A DNA stretch of 64,000 nt. Origin: Coriolopsis trogii. Taxonomy: Eukaryota > Basidiomycota > Agaricomycetes > Polyporales > Polyporaceae. The notes below the pieces were generated by a model. That model worked only from the letters and a program-made list of their open reading frames with translations, ran no database searches and was not told the origin of the DNA. Positions 35,501-46,197 of this stretch are shown piece after piece. A program made the translations under genes and the position numbers. Numbering within the stretch: position 1 is the stretch's first letter; each line of letters opens with the position of its first letter. Location: contig JAHYIO010000008.1 in NCBI GenBank assembly GCA_020543525.1, positions 434,001 through 498,000 on the forward strand. Direction: 5' to 3'.

Positions 35501-35807
35501 CCACCTCATCCATGCGAACCCTCACAACTCCATCGTCATGTATCCGGACGTCGAGGCCGAACTTGACTTCGGGATAGATTGATGACTTCACTGCCGCGGT
35601 AAACGAAGCGTCGTCGGAGGCAAGCGCAACGCTCGACGCGTCAACAGAGTATGGTGACTTCCAAGAGGGATTCTCTGCTGCTCTGGCGGAGAGTGCGCGA
35701 CCGCGTCGACAGAACCCAGCCTGAGAACATGTCTTGAAATCATGGGTCTTGACTGCCAAAACCGCCGGTACGACAGCCAATACCAAGAGAGAGCTAATAG
35801 CTCGCAT
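32558..35807 (-). CDS. ROT2: ER glucosidase II alpha subunit (GH31)
   Basis: Glycoside hydrolase family 31 enzyme that removes the inner alpha-1,3-glucoses from N-glycans in the ER and so drives the calnexin folding cycle. A signal peptide ([18 protein letters not shown]) precedes [19 protein letters not shown], the N-terminal mark of this subunit. Next come the beta-sandwich ([14 protein letters not shown]), [20 protein letters not shown], the catalytic domain with [16 protein letters not shown] and [20 protein letters not shown], the nucleophile region GIWNDMNE joined across an intron to [12 protein letters not shown], and the acid/base loop [17 protein letters not shown]. Then [30 protein letters not shown] and the beta domains to EIVVEA. 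About eight exons; introns lie for example near 33180-33230, 33617-33667 and 34029-34072. No ER-retention tail is seen, as usual for this subunit, which is retained by its beta partner. Confidence 0.93.
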
Positions 35808-36096
35808 CTTGCTTCTAGTCGTTTCCTCTCGCCGTCAATGCCCTAGGAGACGGCACAGGGTGATGGGGAGAGGCGGAGAGAAAGGAAGTGGTAAATGACA
35901 CCGTGGTGAGTATGTGAGGCCGTTAGAGAAGTACGTGTCACAAGGAGCGAACTCCGATTTTGTCTCCGACAGCTACCAAGACCTCAACCAGGAACGGCGC
36001 CCGAAATGTCCTGGCCTAGGGGTGGAACTCCGCTTCAAGTCGGATATGCGCACTTCAATAATCCAAGTACATCTTGACTTCGAACCGCTACCTCCC

Positions 36097-36783
36097 ATGT
36101 CGCCTACCTACGTCGATTTATCTCATTCACTCGATTCCAGAGTTCAGACATATCCCGGCGATCCTGCCTTTAGCTGCTGTCCGGTTCTTACGATCCCCAA
36201 GGATGGTATGAATGTCCAGAGCATTTCCATAGGCTCCCATACCGGCACGCACGTCGACGCGCCATATCACTTCTTCGCCGATGGGAAGACTATTGACCAA
36301 TTACCACTTGCGACCTTCGTTGGAAACGCTGTAGTGGTGGATGTTACAGGAAAGTCTCCCAATGCGCTCATAACTTGGGACGATATATCTTCCCTTGAAC
36401 CGGAAATCCGTCGAAAGGCCGCGCTCGAAGAGGGAGTATTCGTCCTCTTGCGCACGGGGTGGTGCGCCTACTGGCAGACAGACAAGTACTACGAACACCC
36501 CTTCCTCGACTCTAATTCCGCGAAGAAGCTCATCGAGCTCGGAGTTAAGGTCATCGGCGTGGACACGCTTAGCCCTGACGAAACGCGGTTGGACGGTGTA
36601 GACGCGGATTTCGGAGTGCACAACGTGGTCTTAGGTGCAGGTGCTATACTCGCGGAGAACCTGACCAATCTTGCGGCCATCACGTCGGGCGACTGGCTCG
36701 TCAACCTCGTACCTCTCAAGCTGGGTGGCAGCGATGGGTCCCCAGTTCGAGCATATGCGTGGAAGAAGAGTGAAGTTCCATAA
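36097..36783 (+). CDS. cyclase / kynurenine-formamidase-like protein 1
   Basis: Single-exon gene, 228 residues, cyclase superfamily (KynB-like metal-dependent hydrolases). The metal-binding motif SHTGTHVDAPYHFF is intact at residues 47-60, with DLSHSLD near the start and GVKVIGVDTLSPDE and GSDGSPVRAYAWK at the end, all typical. Family members hydrolyse N-formylkynurenine or related amides, or act on isatin; the substrate cannot be told from sequence. The frame is open from 35914, but the ATG at 36097 places DLSHSLD at the normal distance from the N-terminus. No signal peptide, so probably cytosolic. A close paralogue lies 0.8 kb downstream in the same orientation. Confidence 0.85.
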   Translation: MSPTYVDLSHSLDSRVQTYPGDPAFSCCPVLTIPKDGMNVQSISIGSHTGTHVDAPYHFFADGKTIDQLPLATFVGNAVVVDVTGKSPNALITWDDISSLEPEIRRKAALEEGVFVLLRTGWCAYWQTDKYYEHPFLDSNSAKKLIELGVKVIGVDTLSPDETRLDGVDADFGVHNVVLGAGAILAENLTNLAAITSGDWLVNLVPLKLGGSDGSPVRAYAWKKSEVP

Positions 36784-37567
36784 GGACGGTATGTAGAGAG
36801 CATTCGCAGTCTAGCAGATTACCTCCTGATGTCGTTCCGACGCCCGTTAGGCTCAGAATTGAGGTGGTGGAGAACGCTATCTCGGACCGGAGACTGACGC
36901 GGCATGTTGGTGAACCTTGTATAGCAGTGGCGGATGTTACCAAGTAGCTGGTCATGCAGGTATTCACAAACTTCCTTTCTTCGAACAACGCTGCTTGTGA
37001 ATCATTCTCAACGGTCCCTTGGCGCGCACAGCAGTTTCGCCACATGTTCAAGGCATGTGAACATTCCTCTTGACCGTACTCCAGAGCATTGACAACCCTC
37101 CAGGCTGAGTTGAACCATCCCTGTAGCTACCGCCATCCTACATGCTGGATTCCATTTTCGCCATATCGGACATTATCGATTCACTCTGTATCTATCACCG
37201 GACACGACGGACTTCCGTAGGAGGCATCTCGAAGTCAGTTGAAAGCGCCCATCGCCCATACCAGGACCCACAAGTCAACGCTCATTCCCTTCCCTGCGTA
37301 CTACTGTCAGCTCCAAAGCTTCATGTTCCGCCCAGGCTACTGCCAAGTGCCGTCACGATAATGTCAGGCGACACGCGCGCTACAAGTACTGTGCTCGCGA
37401 TCATCAGCGGACCGTTCGCCCCGACAGTCGGGAAAGCTTTCACTCCCGGTCCTAATAGATACATAAAGCCGTCGCCACTTGCGTACCTGGCGCATTGCAT
37501 AGGTCTGTTCCACCCCTCTACCAGCTCCTTCACTGTCGCATCCTTCTCGTTGCTACTCAATCCTGCG
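36784..37567. other. spacer between the two cyclase genes
   Basis: About 0.8 kb. From 37142 it is open in frame with the second cyclase, but this part has no family similarity. No other gene seen. Confidence 0.5.
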
Positions 37568-38257
37568 ATGACTGCATCGCCGCGTACCATCATCGACCTC
37601 ACTCATTCCCTGGTCTCGGGTCAAGTCCCCGCGTGCAACGGCCATCCCTGCTATCGCGCATCCCATGATTTCAGCATCGCCAAAGGGGACTTTGCCAACG
37701 TCCACGCTCTAACGCTCGGCACCCATACCGGCACCCACATAGACGCCCCTTATCACTTCTTCTCTGACGGCGTCACCGTCGACCGTCTCGACCTCTCACT
37801 CCTTGCTGCCGCCCCCGCGGTTGTGGCGGACGTCCGGCACCGGGGCGCACACGAGCGCATCACATGGGAGGATCTCACCGCCGCAGGCGACGAAGTGCGT
37901 CGACGGAACGCGCGAGTGCTCCTGGTGTGCACGGGATGGTCGAAGCACTGGGCGCGGACGAACTACAACGACCACCCGTACCTAGACGCGAACGCCATGG
38001 AGAAGGTTCTGGCTTTGGGCGTTAGGGTCATCGGGCTCGATACGCTCAGCCCGGACGAGGTCACTCCGGACAGGGAAGGGTCAGAGGTGCATAAGCTCGT
38101 GTTGGGCCAAGGAGGAGTCATAGTAGAGAATCTGGCGAGGTTGGACGCTCTGTTTGAATGTGGATGGAAGGACGTGACGGTCAGCTTGCTTCCGCTGAAT
38201 CTGAATGGGTGCGATGGGAGCCCAGTGAGGGCGGTAGCTTGGAATGGATCGGACTAG
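37568..38257 (+). CDS. cyclase / kynurenine-formamidase-like protein 2
   Basis: Tandem paralogue of the gene at 36097, 229 residues, single exon. It starts MTASPRTIIDLTHSL and has the same metal motif, THTGTHIDAPYHFF, followed by LLVCTGWSKHWARTNYNDHP, GVRVIGLDTLSPDE, GQGGVIVENLA and GCDGSPVRAVAWN. The in-frame extension upstream to 37142 (142 codons) has no similarity to the family and its first codons overlap the spacer, so the ATG at 37568 is preferred. It differs from copy 1 mainly in the middle and carries a shorter loop after DTLSPDE. Both copies look catalytically competent; divergent substrates or expression are likely reasons for keeping two. Confidence 0.85.
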   Translation: MTASPRTIIDLTHSLVSGQVPACNGHPCYRASHDFSIAKGDFANVHALTLGTHTGTHIDAPYHFFSDGVTVDRLDLSLLAAAPAVVADVRHRGAHERITWEDLTAAGDEVRRRNARVLLVCTGWSKHWARTNYNDHPYLDANAMEKVLALGVRVIGLDTLSPDEVTPDREGSEVHKLVLGQGGVIVENLARLDALFECGWKDVTVSLLPLNLNGCDGSPVRAVAWNGSD

Positions 38258-38720
38258 TCATGTGGCGTAATTCATTGCTCATATTTCTCCCCCACATGTC
38301 GGTCTAATAGAACTAATCAATCATGAATCATCTGCACGTACTTACATGCTGTGTATCTCGAAAACAAGGATCTATACTAGCCGGCATCGAGTTAGCGCGA
38401 AGACGCCGATAAACCGCGTGTGTCACACGACACGTGCATCTGATGTCACCACGCTCTCAGCCTGGTTGTGACGCTTGGGTTAGATCATGTTGCCTCCTAC
38501 CACGACCGACTACCTTTATGACACATAAGACTACGGAAGCTCAAGTTGCAAACTATCGACGCGTCTCTCAATAGCCTCTTGCTCTGACGTAGTACTTCTG
38601 GCGACACACTACGTGGCAACGCTGATACTCACGTGCCAATAACTTGAAGACGGTTAACCAAGCAGGCAACTAGCACTGTCAAGGGTCACCATCAGCTACA
38701 GGCACAGATTTTTGGAACTC
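38258..38720. other. intergenic before the Sld7-like gene
   Basis: About 0.46 kb, AT-richer than the neighbouring genes. No coding signal, repeat or clear promoter element found. Confidence 0.5.
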
Positions 38721-40167
38721 ATGGATGCATCTTCCAAGCTCGCGCCCGCTTCGCATCGTCTACTCTACCGTGGTGCTCTCGCTCTGCCAGATTCCCACCT
38801 GCAACTAGATGGTTTGAGCTTTACCGTCAAGACAGGCGATGCCCACGGAAGTCCAGCACTGTTGAACAACACTCTTGCACTTACTTTGGAGAGTTTGCGT
38901 GGTCTTCCTCTACACCTTCTAGGGGAAGTGAGAGTAAGAGAAACGTGGATTGACCCACCAGGCGACATCCATATGTACGTCACTGCAGTGTCGGCTGCCG
39001 TCTACTATCCTGACCCGGAGGCCACAGCGACATCCATCCAGATTCCGCTCTAACCAGGATCTATTTTGAGAACATATTCTGCTCGGCGCCCATAACGTCG
39101 CCCGATGGCCGCACGGAATATGGAGTGCGCGTCAGCCTGACGGAAAATAGTGCGTATATGCGTGTGACCCAGTTCGTCGTACTGACAACTTTTGCAGACG
39201 ACCCCGACACGCCTGACCTTCTAATTTATGGAGAGCTTCGTGACGCTTCGGCAGCCTCTGGGGTACCAGTTGCTTCGACATCGCTCGCGTCACCCAAGAC
39301 GCTGCATCTCCTAGCGGCCCGCATCCTCCCCGGACCTCCACCCCCACCCTCCTTCCGTCTTCCACGTCCTGACGATCCCACACCACGTCGTCCCCCTGCA
39401 GCACTTGGGGCGAAACGCAAGCGGGAGACTTCAGGCGTCCCGTTCGATCTCGCGGGGACTGCTGAGAGCAGCAAACGCTCCAAAGGCGCCGACGGGAAGG
39501 GCAAAGCAAGAGCGAGCGCGTTGGACGAGGACGCGTTGAGGCGAAATGCGGCTGAGACGATGCTGCGGATGCCGAAACCCAAGACCACGGTGAGCGCTGC
39601 TGGGAGCTTGAATCTAAAGGCACTGGGCAAGGATGCACGTGTGGGGGTAAAGAAGGGTGCCGATCGCGACGTGTTCAAGGTCCCGAGCGTACCTGCACGA
39701 AGTGGAATAGGACGGACTGCGTCTGAAACAGAGGTGTTTGGTTCTTTGAACGGCGGGCCGCTCGAAGGGGTGATGAAAGATACCGGGGTAGAGCGGGAGA
39801 ACAAGAATGTAAGTCAAGCGTCAACGACGTTGAGGTCTACATAAGACGTCAGTGCTGATCTGCCTCATCTTCAGGCTATCAAGAAGATCGTTTCACAGAA
39901 GCTATCAGAACAAGGTATCTCAAAGACCCACGCCGAATTCAAGGAGTTGTTCCAGATGTGTTACCAGGGAACGTCGTTTGCTCTGGTGCGTATACCATTA
40001 TGCCCATAATACTCAGCACGTAGCTCACTATCAGTATGTAGCGACATAAGATAAATGTCGTACCCCTCAAGGGGGATACGATAGATCATTTTGTGGACGC
40101 CCATATTCGTTTGTACGTATGCGGAGAGTTAAGTCGCCTTCTTAGCGACTCCGGTCCCTCGCACTAG
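38721..40167 (+). CDS. Sld7-like protein (possible DNA replication initiation factor)
   Basis: Five exons reconstructed by phase: 38721-38974, 39058-39149, 39198-39808, 39875-39985 and 40042-40167, total 397 residues. The N-terminal domain contains HRLLYRGALALPDSHLQLDG and, across introns, DIHMIYFENIFC and YGVRVSLTENNDPDTPDLLI. A basic, disordered linker (GAKRKRETSG, KGKARASALDED) follows. The C-terminal helical domain reads AIKKIVSQKLSEQGISKTHA, EFKELFQMCYQGTSFALRHK and DAHIRLYV. This layout, and the end with x-K-K-x-V followed by EF/YK...Y-G-x-x-FALR, resembles the C-terminal domain of fungal Sld7, partner of Sld3 at replication origins. The match is from memory of the pattern and is not secure; a conserved fungal protein of other function is the alternative. 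Likely nuclear. Confidence 0.5.
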
Positions 40168-40188
40168 TACGACTGTAATGGGTAATAC

Positions 40189-40656
40189 TTGAAGCCGCAG
40201 AGCCCACTACATACGGGTGTCGTTCGCGTTTTTTCAGCAGATGATGTGTCTGGACTCAAACTCCTTATCTCTCCGAGCGTCCAGGAAATGACGCTATTCA
40301 TGGCATGCGAGACACAAGCCGAGAAGCTCGCGGCTCGTGAGTCGACGAGGTCTGTGTTGCATATGATGGCCACCTAAATGCCAGGGCTGACGAACCTAGG
40401 CCTCGTTGGCGATCATACCTTGGTGCGAGAGGACCTCCGACTACTGCGACATTTCGCCCACCTTCAAGAGCTGATTCTCAGCCATTCGTTCACTCTTGAC
40501 GAAGACCTGCTCTGCGATCTCTCCGTACTCAAAGCGCTAAAGATCGCAACTTTTGGATTCCGCCTCGATGATGGGCCCCCAACAACACTCACCCTTCCTG
40601 ACGACTCGTTCTCCGCCCTCGAAGACTTGTCAGTCAGGAGCTCCGTGAAGCATTAA
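40189..40656 (+). pseudogene. F-box/LRR fragment with an in-frame stop
   Basis: Two consecutive open segments in the same frame, 40189-40377 and 40378-40656, are separated only by one TAA (40375-40377). Together they align end to end with the middle of F-box 3: LLISPSVQEMTLFM versus LYLSPTLLELYLSL, MMAT-stop-MPGLTNLGL versus AKAAPNLTILYL, LRHFAHLQELILSHSFTLDE versus LKHLKELKLCDPGTLVDG, and FSALEDLSVR versus FTLLENLYVH. The F-box and the C-terminal third are missing. The copy is therefore 5'- and 3'-truncated and stopped, on the opposite strand to F-box 3, about 10 kb away. Confidence 0.75.
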
Positions 40657-41510
40657 GCCCGCACGCTTAAGTTGCTGAGCACTGACTCAGCTTCGAATGT
40701 GGACGTAGTAGATGCGCCCGACTTGGCAACTTGAAACTCCAGGCGGTCTGTACGTGGGTCCCGTATATCGTCTGGGCAGGTACGTTTCCAATAAACGATT
40801 ATCGATCACAAGACGTGATACTGGCGTTCAGCTTTTGCGGGGTTCCGGGTATATGTCCTCTCCGACCGCCGTGTTTTGCATGCCGTCCTCGTCTTCGTCC
40901 TGATCGGTTTCTACGCACGCCCTGGAATCATCATGGTGAGCATCTTGTCTGCGTATCGCAGACATTGTACACTCATATTATGGACGTCAGTACCAAATGG
41001 TCCATGACTCTTATGTCAATGCGCCGCCACCGTTGGGGTTTTGCTATGAGCAGTTGCGCGCAGAGGACGTGGTCGACTCACCCAAAGACGTGCTGACGAC
41101 GCACTTTTCAGCCGACCTGCAATGTTGCAACATCACTGATGCAACCGTTCTGAAAATTCCCGAAACCCTGGAGAACGGCTAGGCATTTGTGAGCGATACG
41201 GTCGTCGCGAGGCGTCGTATTCGGTTTGTATGCCCTCATGCCCGTAACACTCTTCCACACCCAGTACGAGAGCATTGCGACCTATTTCGCCTATGCCTGA
41301 TCGTCCTGCATGCACCTCACGCTGAATGAAGAGAGTTTGTCTGGAAAGCAGAGACGTACACTTATATATTGCGCGGGAAAAGGCGAGAGGCAATATCAAA
41401 TAATACCAAGTCGCAGGTGAGCTGGTGGAATCACAAGAGGGATAACAAATGGGGCCAAGGGAAAGTCAGAGGCTGGAGGAGAACAAGAGCCAGTCCGCGA
41501 TTCGGATGCG

Positions 41511-41538
41511 TATGTGTGTATGTATATATGTATGTATG
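41511..41538. repeat. TATG/TGTA-rich microsatellite
   Basis: Short imperfect run of alternating TATG and TGTA units with a TATATATG core, in the 3' flank of the gene at 41816-43549. Confidence 0.6.
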
Positions 41539-41815
41539 CGCGAGTGGGTGGATCATTCATGTATACGTATACGACTAATCGAGGGGTGCACGGAAAGAAC
41601 TGGACAGACAACGGACACAAGGTGAAGAGCAAAATATGGAGATGAACGGATGAAATGCGTACATACGGTCAAACTAACTACTGCATAGAGACAGAAGGGC
41701 ACACAAGGAATGCCGTGATGAGACGGCGCAGGGAAGAGGGAGGTCTGCGACAAGACAACGCGAGGCGGTAATCAGACACACGACAATTAATCAAGCAGAT
41801 ACGTGGGACGCACTA

Positions 41816-43549
41816 TCAGACCAGAGGCTTGCCCTTCGCGTCATAGAACACCGTCGCGGGCTGCATAGGCGCGACAGGGACCATCGCGTACGGGACTCCC
41901 AGCACTCCCGCCGGCATCACCCCAAATGGCTGGTACACGGGGTACATCCCCTGCTGGTACCCCATCGGCCACGACCCGCGCGCGGTGGAAGTAGGATAGT
42001 GCATCTGCACATACGGGGCATATGGAACCATACCGGGATGGGCAGCGTACATCTGGGGGATAGGCATGGCCGGCAAAGACGACGGGGCCGTCGCAGGCGT
42101 CTGGGGCATGCTCATCGTGGACGATGCGGGGGAGAACGTGGAGGCAGTCGACGGCGGAGACATGGAATGGGTCGTGCTGGAGCTGCCTGAAGAGCGCTTA
42201 TGACCATGGCCCTGTTTGCCGTGGCCGCGATGCTGATGCTTTGGCGGGGGAGCAGGTGGAGGGCTGGTCTGAACGCTGGCCTGAAGAATCCAACCGTCAT
42301 CAGTGATAATGATGCGTGAGGACAAAGCCTCGCTCACGGAGATCCAGCCGTCGTTCGCGTCCTCGCTGGCATCATCGACGGACACCGTGAGCTCGGCATC
42401 CTTGGACGCGGTGGACTGCCTGCGATTGCCCTTCTTCGCCTTGCGACCCGAGCCCGACGACCCCGAGGAGCGCAAGCGGTCCACGATCTCACGCGTCTTC
42501 GAATTACGCGAGCGCGAGGTAGGGGAGCCGTCTGTGAGGAAGGAAGGGAGCAACGCGGCAGACGGGCGTCGAGGCGTCCCACTCCGTGTGGCGTTCAAGC
42601 TCTGCGTGGTGCGCGGCGCGGCATCATCGGATGCGTCACTGTGCCAGAAGCCTTGGTCGTCGATGTAGGGCTGCGAGGGCGGAAGAGAGCGAGTCTCTTT
42701 CCTATCAGAATCAGAAGCGGAGTTGAGCGTGGGGAAGTGGTAATTGTAGATGGGTGAGGCAAAGGGAGAGTCGGAAGATCCGGAGGAAGACGTAAGGGGT
42801 GGCGTGGTCGGTTCTCGTGATGGTTCCCGTTGAGGAGTTGCAGGGATGAATGCGACGGCGTCCCGGCTGAGGAACTTGGATGGAAGGGGGGAGTGGACGG
42901 TGGGAGAATTCGAGCTACCGCAGACGGCACCTGCGTAGCTGCGTGTCGACTTAGTGGGCTTCGGCGTGGATGGCAGCGGCTCAGAGTCCGCAGATGTGTC
43001 CGAGTCTGTCGCGTTCGACGTTCGAGGGGAGCTCGGTGTGCTCTCGATGTTGTCAAGATCCCAGAGAGGGATTCCAGGGGAGGGTGAGTCAATTTCAGGG
43101 ATTGGACCCTCCTCGAGGATTCCTCCGAGGAGTGCCCGGACCTTCTCGACCCAACCCTCTTTCTCGACATCGCTCGAGGCAGCATGCTCGACGTCTTGCT
43201 CAACAATGACGGGCGGGTTATCGTCGCGGTGGATATGGAGAGGGGAAGGGAATATGGCAACTTCGTCCTCGTACCGTCTGAGCGTATCCTCCGCCGCGCG
43301 GACACCAGAAAGACCGGGATTCAGACCAACGTCCGTCTGCGTATCTCCATCAATGATCTGGACATGGCCTCCTATCCTCCGTCGCCGCCCACGGGCGAGA
43401 AGATCGTGGTAATGGGGAGGTCGAGGGTGATCCGGCTTTGTTCTGTAGGCCCAGGATATGGCCCTAAAAGACGTCTTCCACCAGTCATTCTGGACAATCT
43501 CCCAGTCCCACACCTCCGGGACGTCTTGGTGAATATCGGAGGTTGCCAT
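41816..43549 (-). CDS. hypothetical Ser/Pro-rich protein with conserved N-terminus
   Basis: Unrecognised protein of 577 residues, single exon. The first 80 residues are ordered and distinctive: VWDWEIVQNDWWKTSFRAIS, YRTKPDHPRPPHYHDLLARG. The remainder is mostly disordered and rich in Ser, Pro, Thr and Asp, with a poly-His/Gly segment (HQHRGHGKQGHGHK) near residue 440 and a Pro/Met/Tyr-rich end (GMVPYAPYVQMHYP, GYQQGMYPVYQPFG). The upstream codons to 43567 begin with TTG, so the ATG at 43549 is used. No membrane span or enzyme motif. It resembles basidiomycete regulatory or scaffold proteins in composition only. Function unknown. Confidence 0.7.
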   Translation of the reverse strand: MATSDIHQDVPEVWDWEIVQNDWWKTSFRAISWAYRTKPDHPRPPHYHDLLARGRRRRIGGHVQIIDGDTQTDVGLNPGLSGVRAAEDTLRRYEDEVAIFPSPLHIHRDDNPPVIVEQDVEHAASSDVEKEGWVEKVRALLGGILEEGPIPEIDSPSPGIPLWDLDNIESTPSSPRTSNATDSDTSADSEPLPSTPKPTKSTRSYAGAVCGSSNSPTVHSPLPSKFLSRDAVAFIPATPQREPSREPTTPPLTSSSGSSDSPFASPIYNYHFPTLNSASDSDRKETRSLPPSQPYIDDQGFWHSDASDDAAPRTTQSLNATRSGTPRRPSAALLPSFLTDGSPTSRSRNSKTREIVDRLRSSGSSGSGRKAKKGNRRQSTASKDAELTVSVDDASEDANDGWISVSEALSSRIIITDDGWILQASVQTSPPPAPPPKHQHRGHGKQGHGHKRSSGSSSTTHSMSPPSTASTFSPASSTMSMPQTPATAPSSLPAMPIPQMYAAHPGMVPYAPYVQMHYPTSTARGSWPMGYQQGMYPVYQPFGVMPAGVLGVPYAMVPVAPMQPATVFYDAKGKPLV

Positions 43550-44887
43550 TGGACGACTCGGAGGCAAGGATGCAAAGGAGGGCTGAAAGGATGGACAGGG
43601 GATCCTACGGTGGCGACGGGTGTCGACCGACCGCTAGAGTCCACCTTTGAACAGAAAGGAACTCGGAAAGGAGACAAAGAAGATTATCGGCTTCAATCAC
43701 ACATGCGCAGAGGTCGTGGACAAAGGAGAGGCGGGGGCACGTTGTCGTCGTGAAGCAAGTTGGGGAATGCGGCGCTTAGTCATCGTGGGACGCTCTGACT
43801 TGGGGAACGCGGCGTCTGCGTGCACCGTGACCAGCTCAGTCATCTCCGCCGTCTTACGAACAACAGATGCAGACGCAGTCCGGAACATGCGCGAACAAGC
43901 CGGGTGGCATGGGTACGAACGGTGTGGGAGAAGTGTGTCCGGTGCAACCAGTATGTTTCCGTACCAGATGCATTAGAAGTTTTGACAACAAGAAGGGACG
44001 GCTGGGGCATCGTGGGGAACGGTGGAATGAGATGGCACCTCCAGATGATATCGAATGCTACGGCCAGTGGGGGGATGGGAGGCAATGGGATACGGATTGC
44101 ATCGAGAATGTGATAGCACCTGGCCAACTCAACAGACAACTCACTGGCATTGAATTCCTCAAAACCCGACATCGCATGGTCAACGTGTGTATGTGTTGCC
44201 TCCCCTGACCTCCGCAAAGCATCGTACCTCCGGGCCCTTGTCCACGTATTCTTCAGGGCCTTCTTCGCCATCGCCAAGCAACGACCTGAGCCTAGATCAG
44301 GACTGGAGCCAGCGTAACAGGCCACAAAACGTCAATATCCACACAATGAGAAGCGAAGACGTCACATACCTTCGATACGCCCAGAGACCAGTCCAGATTC
44401 AGAAAGCATGGAGGAAAGCACGGAAAAGTTTCGCCTGGCATGCATTGACGCCAGAAGACCATGCCGCTGAAGTCGCTTCCAAAAGTGGCAATTCAGACGC
44501 CCATGAGAAAGGACCTGCCTAATCCGGACCGAAATGCGTTGAGTCGTGAGGGCGCTTCGACGGGGTTCGCATAGACATTCGAAGACACAAGCAATAGTGA
44601 TACAATGCATGCAAAATATGTTACTTGTGTGGGTCAAGATACCATGTAGGAGAACGATGAAAGAGAGGAAGTGGTATGAAGACAGCGATCGTGATGGGTT
44701 CAGAGGCGTAGAGGCGTGAATGCTAGGAGGGTAAGGAAAGCATGCAGGGAGTGTACGCAAAAAGACCAGAAGATGTAGGTGTAGAATCAAAACAGACAGC
44801 AGGATGCGAGAAGTGGACGGGAACTACGGTGATATCGCGGGGTGCGAGATCTCAACTTACCTAAACGAGAACGAAACCGCGACCGTC
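43550..44887. other. intergenic between two hypothetical genes
   Basis: About 1.3 kb. Minus-strand open frames at 43840-44325 (161 codons) and 44362-44790 (142 codons) lack motifs and a plausible start context; they may be long 3' leader or untranslated sequence of the flanking genes. No gene is called. Confidence 0.45.
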
Positions 44888-45859
44888 TCAGACAGTGGTG
44901 GTGATGGCAGTAGTGGCTGAATCCCCGCCTTCCTCCTGGTCAGTACCGTCGACCGCGCCGAGTTCTTCGTTTATCGCGAGCCTGCTGAGGCTCTTGATCA
45001 GCTCAGAGGCCGCGCCAGGAGTGGAGAGCGAAAGCCCGAGGGCCAGGCCGAGCGTGCAAGCAACAGCAGAAGGGCGCCGAGAGGCGAGCGACGACGCGGG
45101 GGGCGGAACGATGCCATTGAAGTCATGCTCCGGCTCGTCCGAGTCGACGTCCGCATCGCCCATGAGCTGGTCAAGGCGACCGACCTGGAAGCGGTTCCAC
45201 TCGTCTTTGTCCTCGCATTCGGAGAAGTAAGGGCGCTTGTAGTGCCTGATGGTGGCAAGGTCGCCGAGGATGTCGATGTCAACCTCGCCTCGTGGGGTGG
45301 CGGGCCCTTCCTCGGAGCAGGCACTGAATTCGCCAGATGTATCGGGAGAGCCGTCGGCGCTGAAGGTGCCGAAAGGATTGTTGTGCTCCTTGTCATCTCC
45401 GTCGTCGCTCGCCCCGTCACTGTCCGCATCGGTGTCCCACCTGGCGGGGGTGAGGGGGAACTTGTAAGTAAACGAGTCTGTGAGTGGCGAAGGGCCGGTC
45501 GCCAACTCGGGCAACGGGGGAGAGGTGACATGCGGGTGAGCCACCTCGGGCTGAAGGAAGGCGTCGTCAACTGTGCATATCCCTGCGATAGTCAGCACGT
45601 AGGCAACGTACCTTGGTGTGGAAGATGCAGTCAAACTTGTTGTCGGATGGCCTCTCCCCTCTCGCGTTAGACATGGAGGACGTGTTGAACGGAGATGGAG
45701 AGGAGAATGGAACCTGCCACTCCTCTTTGTCCGCGTTCGACGTCAGCGATAGTTCCGCCTGGGGTGCGACGTATTAGCTATCAACCAGCAGACGATGAAA
45801 GTGATGCATCAAGAGAGACGAACCATACTGTCGACCAGGTTATGCTGCTGAGTGTCCAT
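44888..45859 (-). CDS. hypothetical acidic protein
   Basis: Three exons rebuilt by phase: 45824-45859, 45612-45758 and 44888-45550, giving 281 residues. It starts MDTQQHNLVDSMAELSLTSN, then NKFDCIFHTK-PEVAHPHVTS across the second intron. The middle is acidic (DTDADSDGASDDGDDKEHNN), followed by RHYKRPYFSECEDKDEWNRF, the most conserved-looking stretch, and a hydrophobic ACTLGLALGLSLSTPG before the end. No known domain. The frame without splicing begins at 45634 but would translate the intron GTACGT...CAG, so the spliced model is preferred. Function unknown; the pattern of acidic Ser-rich text with one hydrophobic tail segment could mean membrane tethering. Confidence 0.6.
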
Positions 45860-46197
45860 GTTACGGTCCGCGCAAGTGAATACGATGAGAAGGTGGGTGG
45901 CTCCCAAGCTGAACTGGGTGAAGGCGGGAATTTAGAGTGATTCCGGGCTCCTTTATATACAGTGAGGAGGAACCAAGGGACAAGGTTCCTGAGTGGCACC
46001 CAAACAATGAGATAACAGGCCAACACAAAGGCCAACAGAAGTACGCAGGCTTTGACTGCGTGTTCGCAGCTTTAAATGCAGGTTGGCGTCTTTGACATAA
46101 CTGTCCTGGCCAGACAGACTTTTGCAATGAATGTCGGACGCTTCAGTGCGTTCATCGCTTTGGCCGTCGTATCCTGTAGCCACTATGGTGTGTCCTG

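Larger units (their letters stand above)
40168..41815. other. spacer with F-box/LRR remnant
   Basis: About 1.6 kb. Apart from the pseudogene at 40189-40656, there is a frame at 40997-41182 with no family signal and a TATG/TGTA-rich microsatellite around 41511-41538. The last 400 bp are the 3' flank of the gene on the minus strand. Confidence 0.5.

Noticed and set aside
35914..36096. N-terminal extension of cyclase 1 (61 codons, in frame)
   Set aside because: No similarity to the family and no signal or transit features; the ATG at 36097 gives the normal length before DLSHSLD.
37142..37567. 142-codon in-frame extension of cyclase 2
   Set aside because: Text outside the family; would make the protein far longer than any related enzyme.
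43840..44790. Minus-strand ORFs of 161 and 142 codons
   Set aside because: No family resemblance; they lie in the flanks of two predicted genes and look like chance open frames.
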